From Mariprofundaceae bacterium (lineage in GTDB: Bacteria; Pseudomonadota; Zetaproteobacteria; Mariprofundales; Mariprofundaceae), in NCBI GenBank assembly GCA_030950865.1, contig JAUZQR010000105.1:1-10325 (forward strand): a stretch of 10,325 bases of DNA, written 5' to 3'. Below, piece after piece: positions 7,291 through 10,325 of this stretch. A model generated the notes under the pieces. It was not told where the DNA came from. It was given only the letters and a program-made list of their open reading frames with translations, and searched no databases. A program made the position numbers and the translations under genes. Each line of letters begins with the position of its first letter. Positions within the stretch are counted from its first letter, which is position 1.

Positions 7291-7318
7291 ATCATGGAGC
7301 TAGACCAAGCGCGGTCAA
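7291..7318 (-). promoter_or_regulatory. Probable ubiCA promoter
   Basis: On the minus strand TTGACC (7313-7318) and CATGAT (7291-7296) are separated by 16 bases, a reasonable sigma-70 pair. The predicted start falls at about 7284, on or next to the first ubiC ATG, which would make the message leaderless or nearly so. The eight bases CTTGACCG around the -35 are identical to those around the proposed nuo -35. Confidence 0.5.
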
Positions 7319-7349
7319 GTTTCGCATAACGCTGCTTTGGACTTGCTTA

Positions 7350-7358
7350 TGATGTAAT
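7350..7358 (+). promoter_or_regulatory. Possible extended -10 promoter for rsmE-maf-rng-hemW
   Basis: TGATGTAAT is a TGn-type extended -10 with a five-of-six match to TATAAT. I see no convincing -35 at 16-18 bases upstream. The predicted start near 7365 would give a leader of about 14 bases. TATGAT at 7348-7353 is an alternative -10. The 94-base divergent gap 7285-7378 holds only this and the ubiCA promoter. Confidence 0.35.
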
Positions 7359-7378
7359 TTTTCTATGCAATCCGCCCC

Positions 7379-8101
7379 ATGGCACATTGTCGCATTTATA
7401 CCAATCAGAATTTATCCGAACATCAGAGCATAACACTAGGCGATGATGTAGGGCATTATCTACGTCAGGTCATGCGCTTGCATGAGGGTGATGTTATCAC
7501 CCTATTCAATGGCAAAGGCGGTGAATACCAAGCTTCTATTAGTCATCTATCCAAGCAATCATGCAACTGTCATATCGAAACATTCAATGATGTTTCAAGG
7601 GAGCTTAGTCTACCTATTCATATTGTTCAGTGTGCCAATAAAAGTGAAAAAATTGAAACTGTCTTACAAAAGGGCACCGAATTGGGTGCGGCGAGTTTCC
7701 AAATCGCCAATAGCCAGCGCAGCGCACTCAAATTAACAGGTCTAAAATTAGAAAAGCGCTTAGAACGTTGGCAACGTATTATTATTGAAGCTGCGGAACA
7801 AAGTGAACGCACGCGTATGCCAACACTGCACTGGTGCAATCGTTTGACTGACGTTCAATGTGTGGGGCAAGCATTCGCCCTACACCCCCATCGAGCAATA
7901 CCTTGGTCAGAGGCTCGTAGCACATTAACCCAAGCATCTGCCATCACCTTTGCTATTGGTCCAGAAGGTGGCTGGAGCCATGATGACTTATCCATTTTAC
8001 AACCCATCGGCTTTCAAACACTCTCCTTTGGCTCGCGCATTATGCGCACCGAAACAGCGGCTCCTGCTCTACTCGCTGCAACACAAGCTTTGTTAGGATA
8101 G
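7379..8101 (+). CDS. rsmE: 16S rRNA (uracil-1498-N3)-methyltransferase (RsmE)
   Basis: RsmE methylates N3 of U1498 in 16S rRNA of the 30S subunit, using S-adenosylmethionine. It has 240 residues, the usual length. The N-terminal PUA-like part shows CRIYTNQNL then HYLRQVMRLHEGDVITLFNG (to residue 45). The C-terminal SPOUT domain has QKGTELGA (97-104), EAAEQSERTR (137-146), AIGPEGGW (192-199) and LSFGSRIMRTETA (215-227), which form the trefoil-knot cofactor site. The start fits the family N-terminus, although no Shine-Dalgarno sequence precedes the ATG. It leads a plus-strand run with maf, rng and hemW, divergent from ubiCA. Confidence 0.97.
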   Translation: MAHCRIYTNQNLSEHQSITLGDDVGHYLRQVMRLHEGDVITLFNGKGGEYQASISHLSKQSCNCHIETFNDVSRELSLPIHIVQCANKSEKIETVLQKGTELGAASFQIANSQRSALKLTGLKLEKRLERWQRIIIEAAEQSERTRMPTLHWCNRLTDVQCVGQAFALHPHRAIPWSEARSTLTQASAITFAIGPEGGWSHDDLSILQPIGFQTLSFGSRIMRTETAAPALLAATQALLG

Positions 8102-8110
8102 TATTGCCTC

Positions 8111-8668
8111 ATGGAAGTTATTCTCGCATCAAAATCACCACGTCGCCTGCAATTATTACAATGTGCAGGTTTGGCTGTGGAAGTGATGCCCAGTCATATT
8201 GATGAAACGCCTCTCTTAGGCGAAAGTGTGCCCGATATGGTTGCACGCTTGTGCCAAGAAAAAGCTAAAGCATGCCTTATAGAAAACCGCCCCATTATTG
8301 CAGCCGATACATTGGTTTCTTTACATGGCGAGGCATTGGGACAACCCGATAATTTAATCCATGCCAAACACATGCTGCAACAATTATCAGGGCAACGGCA
8401 ATCCGTACTTACCGCAGTATGTGTACGACTCGGCACAAAAACGCTTATCGAACGTGTGATTACCCATGTGCAATTTCGTGACATTAGTGATGCTGAATTG
8501 GACGTTTATTTGGCACACAATGATGTTTTGGATAAAGCAGGTGCTTATGCCATTCAAGCTGGTGCTGCGAGTTTTATTACACAGGTCGATGGACCCTTGG
8601 ATAATGTCATCGGTCTGCCTGTCACCCAAACCTTAAACATGTTAAAAGAATTGGAGCAATCATTATGA
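8111..8668 (+). CDS. maf: Maf/YhdE-type nucleoside triphosphate pyrophosphatase
   Basis: Maf proteins hydrolyse non-canonical or excess nucleoside triphosphates to the monophosphate and pyrophosphate. The protein has 185 residues. The N-terminal ASKSPRRLQLL (6-16), the AADTLV block with D66, LSGQ (92-95), DKAGAYAIQ (141-149) and NVIGLPV (165-171) are all present. AADT and DKAGAYAIQ resemble E. coli YhdE (dTTP/UTP-type) more than YceF (m7GTP-type). Direct adjacency to rng also matches the E. coli yhdE-rng order. Nine bases separate it from rsmE, and an AGGA about 12 bases upstream is the only ribosome-binding candidate. It overlaps rng by 4 bases (ATGA). The substrate is inferred from the subfamily. 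Confidence 0.95.
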   Translation: MEVILASKSPRRLQLLQCAGLAVEVMPSHIDETPLLGESVPDMVARLCQEKAKACLIENRPIIAADTLVSLHGEALGQPDNLIHAKHMLQQLSGQRQSVLTAVCVRLGTKTLIERVITHVQFRDISDAELDVYLAHNDVLDKAGAYAIQAGAASFITQVDGPLDNVIGLPVTQTLNMLKELEQSL

Positions 8669-10185
8669 GCACCGAACTGCTTGTGAACACCTCACCATTT
8701 GAAACGCGTATTGCGCGTATTGAAAATGGACTGGCTGAAGAAGTATATATCGAACGTGAACGCGAACGTGGCTTAAAAGGCAATATTTATAAGGGGCGTG
8801 TACAACGTGTTTTACCTGGTATTCAAGCTGCATTTGTTGATATTGGTTTGCACAAATCAGGTTTTTTGTATGCGGGTGATATTGCTGCACCTGAGGCAGA
8901 ACCCTTGGACGACGACAACTCTGAAGATGATAGCAATAGCGATGAAAATGACGCTGAAAACACTGCGCCACGTCGTCGCATTATTCCGCCCATCAACACG
9001 CTGGTGCGTGAAGGTCAGGAAATTTTAGTGCAGGTATCCAAAGACCCGATTGCATCCAAAGGTCCACGCCTGACCAGCTTGTTAAGCCTTGCTGGTCGTT
9101 ATTTGGTTTATCTTCCTGAGCTTGAACATGTCGGCATTGCACGCCGTATGGAAGGGCAAGAAGAACGTGAACGCTTACTTGCCATCGGCAATGATATTCG
9201 CCCTGATAATGCTGGATTGATTATTCGTACCGTCGCAGAAGGACACAGCAAAGAAGAGTTACAAGATGATTTGAATTTTCTGGTTCGCCTGTGGAGCGAT
9301 ATTGAACAGCGCTGTAAAAATACCGTCACAGGCTCTGTTATTCATGCCGAACTTAGCCTGCATTTGCGAGTGATGCGTGATTATGTTGATGATGAAGTAC
9401 AAAAAATTCATATCGATTCTAAAGAAACGTATCAAAGCATGAAAAAATTTGCTGATAGCTTTATGCCTGAAGTCGCCAAACGTTTGTATTATTACCCAGG
9501 TGACCGCCCTATTTTTGATGTTTATGGCGTGGAAGAAGAGCTGGATCGCGCTTTAAAACGTAAGGTTCCACTTAAATCTGGCGGACATATTGTCATTGAG
9601 CAAACCGAAGCCTTGATTGCCATTGATGTGAACTCAGGCTCTTTTGTGCGCTCACGAAGCATGGAGGAAACAGGCTTTAAAACCAATCTTGAAGCAGTGC
9701 ACGAAATCGTACATCAGCTGCGCCTACGCAACCTTGGCGGTATTATTGTTGTTGATTTTATCGACATGCAGGAAGAAGAAAATAAAACCCGCATGTTGGA
9801 AGTCCTTGAAGAAGCACTCACACGCGACAAAACCAAAACCAATGTCGTACAATTATCATCCTTAGGCTTGGTAGAAATGACGCGCAAACGTACTCGCGAT
9901 TCACTGGGTCGCATTCTTTTAAGTGAATGTTCTCGCTGTGAAAGTGTTGGGCATACCAAAAGTTCGACAACCATTTGTTATCAGTTATTTCGTGAGGTTG
10001 TGGCAGAAGCACGTGCTTATCCATGTGAAAAACTTATGATTATTGCCCACCCCAAACTCATTGATGTGCTCTTGGGTGAAGAAAGCGAGCAAGTCACGCG
10101 TCTAGAAGAATTTTTGGGCAAACAAATCGCCCTAAAAAGTGACATGCAACTCGAGCCAGAGCACTTTGAGATTGCCCTGCTCTAA
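8665..10185 (+). CDS. rng: Ribonuclease G (RNase E/G family)
   Basis: RNase G is a single-strand endoribonuclease that matures the 16S rRNA 5' end and decays some mRNAs. At 506 residues, and lacking the long C-terminal scaffold of RNase E, it fits RNase G (489 in E. coli). The S1 domain occupies roughly residues 36-126, including GNIYKGRVQRVLPGIQAAFVDIG. The catalytic metal-binding aspartates are D321 (AIDVNSG) and D364 (VVDFIDM), exactly as far apart as D303 and D346 of E. coli RNase E. The Zn-link is C422-x2-C425. The S1 domain holds a Ser/Asp/Glu-rich insertion at about 77-105, some 17 residues longer than in E. coli RNase G. The ATG overlaps the maf stop, with a GGAG upstream. Confidence 0.97.
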   Translation: MSTELLVNTSPFETRIARIENGLAEEVYIERERERGLKGNIYKGRVQRVLPGIQAAFVDIGLHKSGFLYAGDIAAPEAEPLDDDNSEDDSNSDENDAENTAPRRRIIPPINTLVREGQEILVQVSKDPIASKGPRLTSLLSLAGRYLVYLPELEHVGIARRMEGQEERERLLAIGNDIRPDNAGLIIRTVAEGHSKEELQDDLNFLVRLWSDIEQRCKNTVTGSVIHAELSLHLRVMRDYVDDEVQKIHIDSKETYQSMKKFADSFMPEVAKRLYYYPGDRPIFDVYGVEEELDRALKRKVPLKSGGHIVIEQTEALIAIDVNSGSFVRSRSMEETGFKTNLEAVHEIVHQLRLRNLGGIIVVDFIDMQEEENKTRMLEVLEEALTRDKTKTNVVQLSSLGLVEMTRKRTRDSLGRILLSECSRCESVGHTKSSTTICYQLFREVVAEARAYPCEKLMIIAHPKLIDVLLGEESEQVTRLEEFLGKQIALKSDMQLEPEHFEIALL

Positions 10186-10187
10186 AC

Positions 10188-10325
10188 ATGCCTCAAAGCC
10201 CGCTTCAGCTTTACATCCATGTCCCTTATTGTATTCACAAGTGCCATTATTGTGATTTCAATTCCCATGTTCGCACACAGCCCAATTGGCAGATTTATGA
10301 ACAAGCATTAATTGCTGAACTCGAC
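10188..10325 (+). CDS. hemW: HemW-type radical SAM haem chaperone, N-terminal 46 residues, cut by the window edge
   Basis: HemW binds haem and delivers it to target proteins; it was formerly called a HemN-like oxygen-independent coproporphyrinogen oxidase. Only 46 codons are inside the window. The start LYIHVPYCIHKCHYCDFNS carries the radical-SAM [4Fe-4S] ligands C15, C19 and C22. The CxYCDFN form is typical of HemW, whereas true HemN has a different residue pattern after the third cysteine. The ATG lies two bases after the rng stop, so it is probably in the same transcript. The catalytic and haem-binding remainder is off the right edge. Confidence 0.9.
   Translation, partial: MPQSPLQLYIHVPYCIHKCHYCDFNSHVRTQPNWQIYEQALIAELD

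Noticed and set aside
7303..7316. A GACC...GGTC inverted repeat in the ubiC promoter.
   Set aside because: The arms are only 4 bp, too short to support an operator call.
8663..8971. A 102-codon minus-strand frame opposite the rng start.
   Set aside because: Its biased composition fits an antisense shadow of a well-conserved RNase G coding sequence.
1..10325. A novel gene system, mobile element, CRISPR array or defence island.
   Set aside because: Every sizeable stretch is explained by recognised core genes, and I saw no direct-repeat arrays, transposase, integrase or toxin-antitoxin pair.

Overview
This window holds ordinary proteobacterial core genes and looks chromosomal. I see no phage, insertion sequence, CRISPR array or defence module, and I did not find an undescribed multi-gene system. 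The NuoC and NuoD proteins are separate, as opposed to the fused NuoCD of enteric bacteria. The window also has a one-piece tmRNA, a ubiC-ubiA pair, and a maf-rng neighbourhood like that of gammaproteobacteria. Together these suggest a gamma- or zeta-proteobacterium-like organism with moderate-to-low GC. I cannot fix the class or genus by eye.

Left half, minus strand (1-5264): the first seven genes of a type I NADH dehydrogenase operon in the standard order nuoA-B-C-D-E-F-G. nuoG runs off the left edge. The genes are tightly packed. Most junctions overlap by 4-10 bases (ATGA-type overlaps at D/E, E/F and F/G), and nuoD starts with GTG. The iron-sulfur cysteine ligands I checked in NuoB, E, F and G are intact, so the peripheral arm appears functional.

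Middle, 5265-5866: a leader and promoter region for nuo that contains a perfect 14-bp inverted repeat just upstream of the probable -35 box. Next comes a strong intrinsic terminator, then the complete tmRNA gene ssrA (5478-5826, minus). The ssrA promoter overlaps the end of ubiA. The encoded proteolysis tag reads ANDEVELAYAS, whose C-terminus departs from the usual -LAA degron.

5856-7284, minus strand: ubiC (chorismate lyase) and ubiA (4-hydroxybenzoate prenyltransferase), the first two committed steps of ubiquinone synthesis. They are separated by one base and supply the quinone that complex I reduces.

7285-7378 is a short divergent promoter region. From 7379 to the right edge, plus strand, lies a second compact run: rsmE (16S rRNA m3U1498 methyltransferase), maf (nucleotide pyrophosphatase), rng (RNase G) and the start of hemW (radical-SAM haem chaperone). 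These are housekeeping functions in rRNA modification and maturation, nucleotide-pool cleaning and haem handling. RNase G carries an unusually acidic insertion in its S1 domain.
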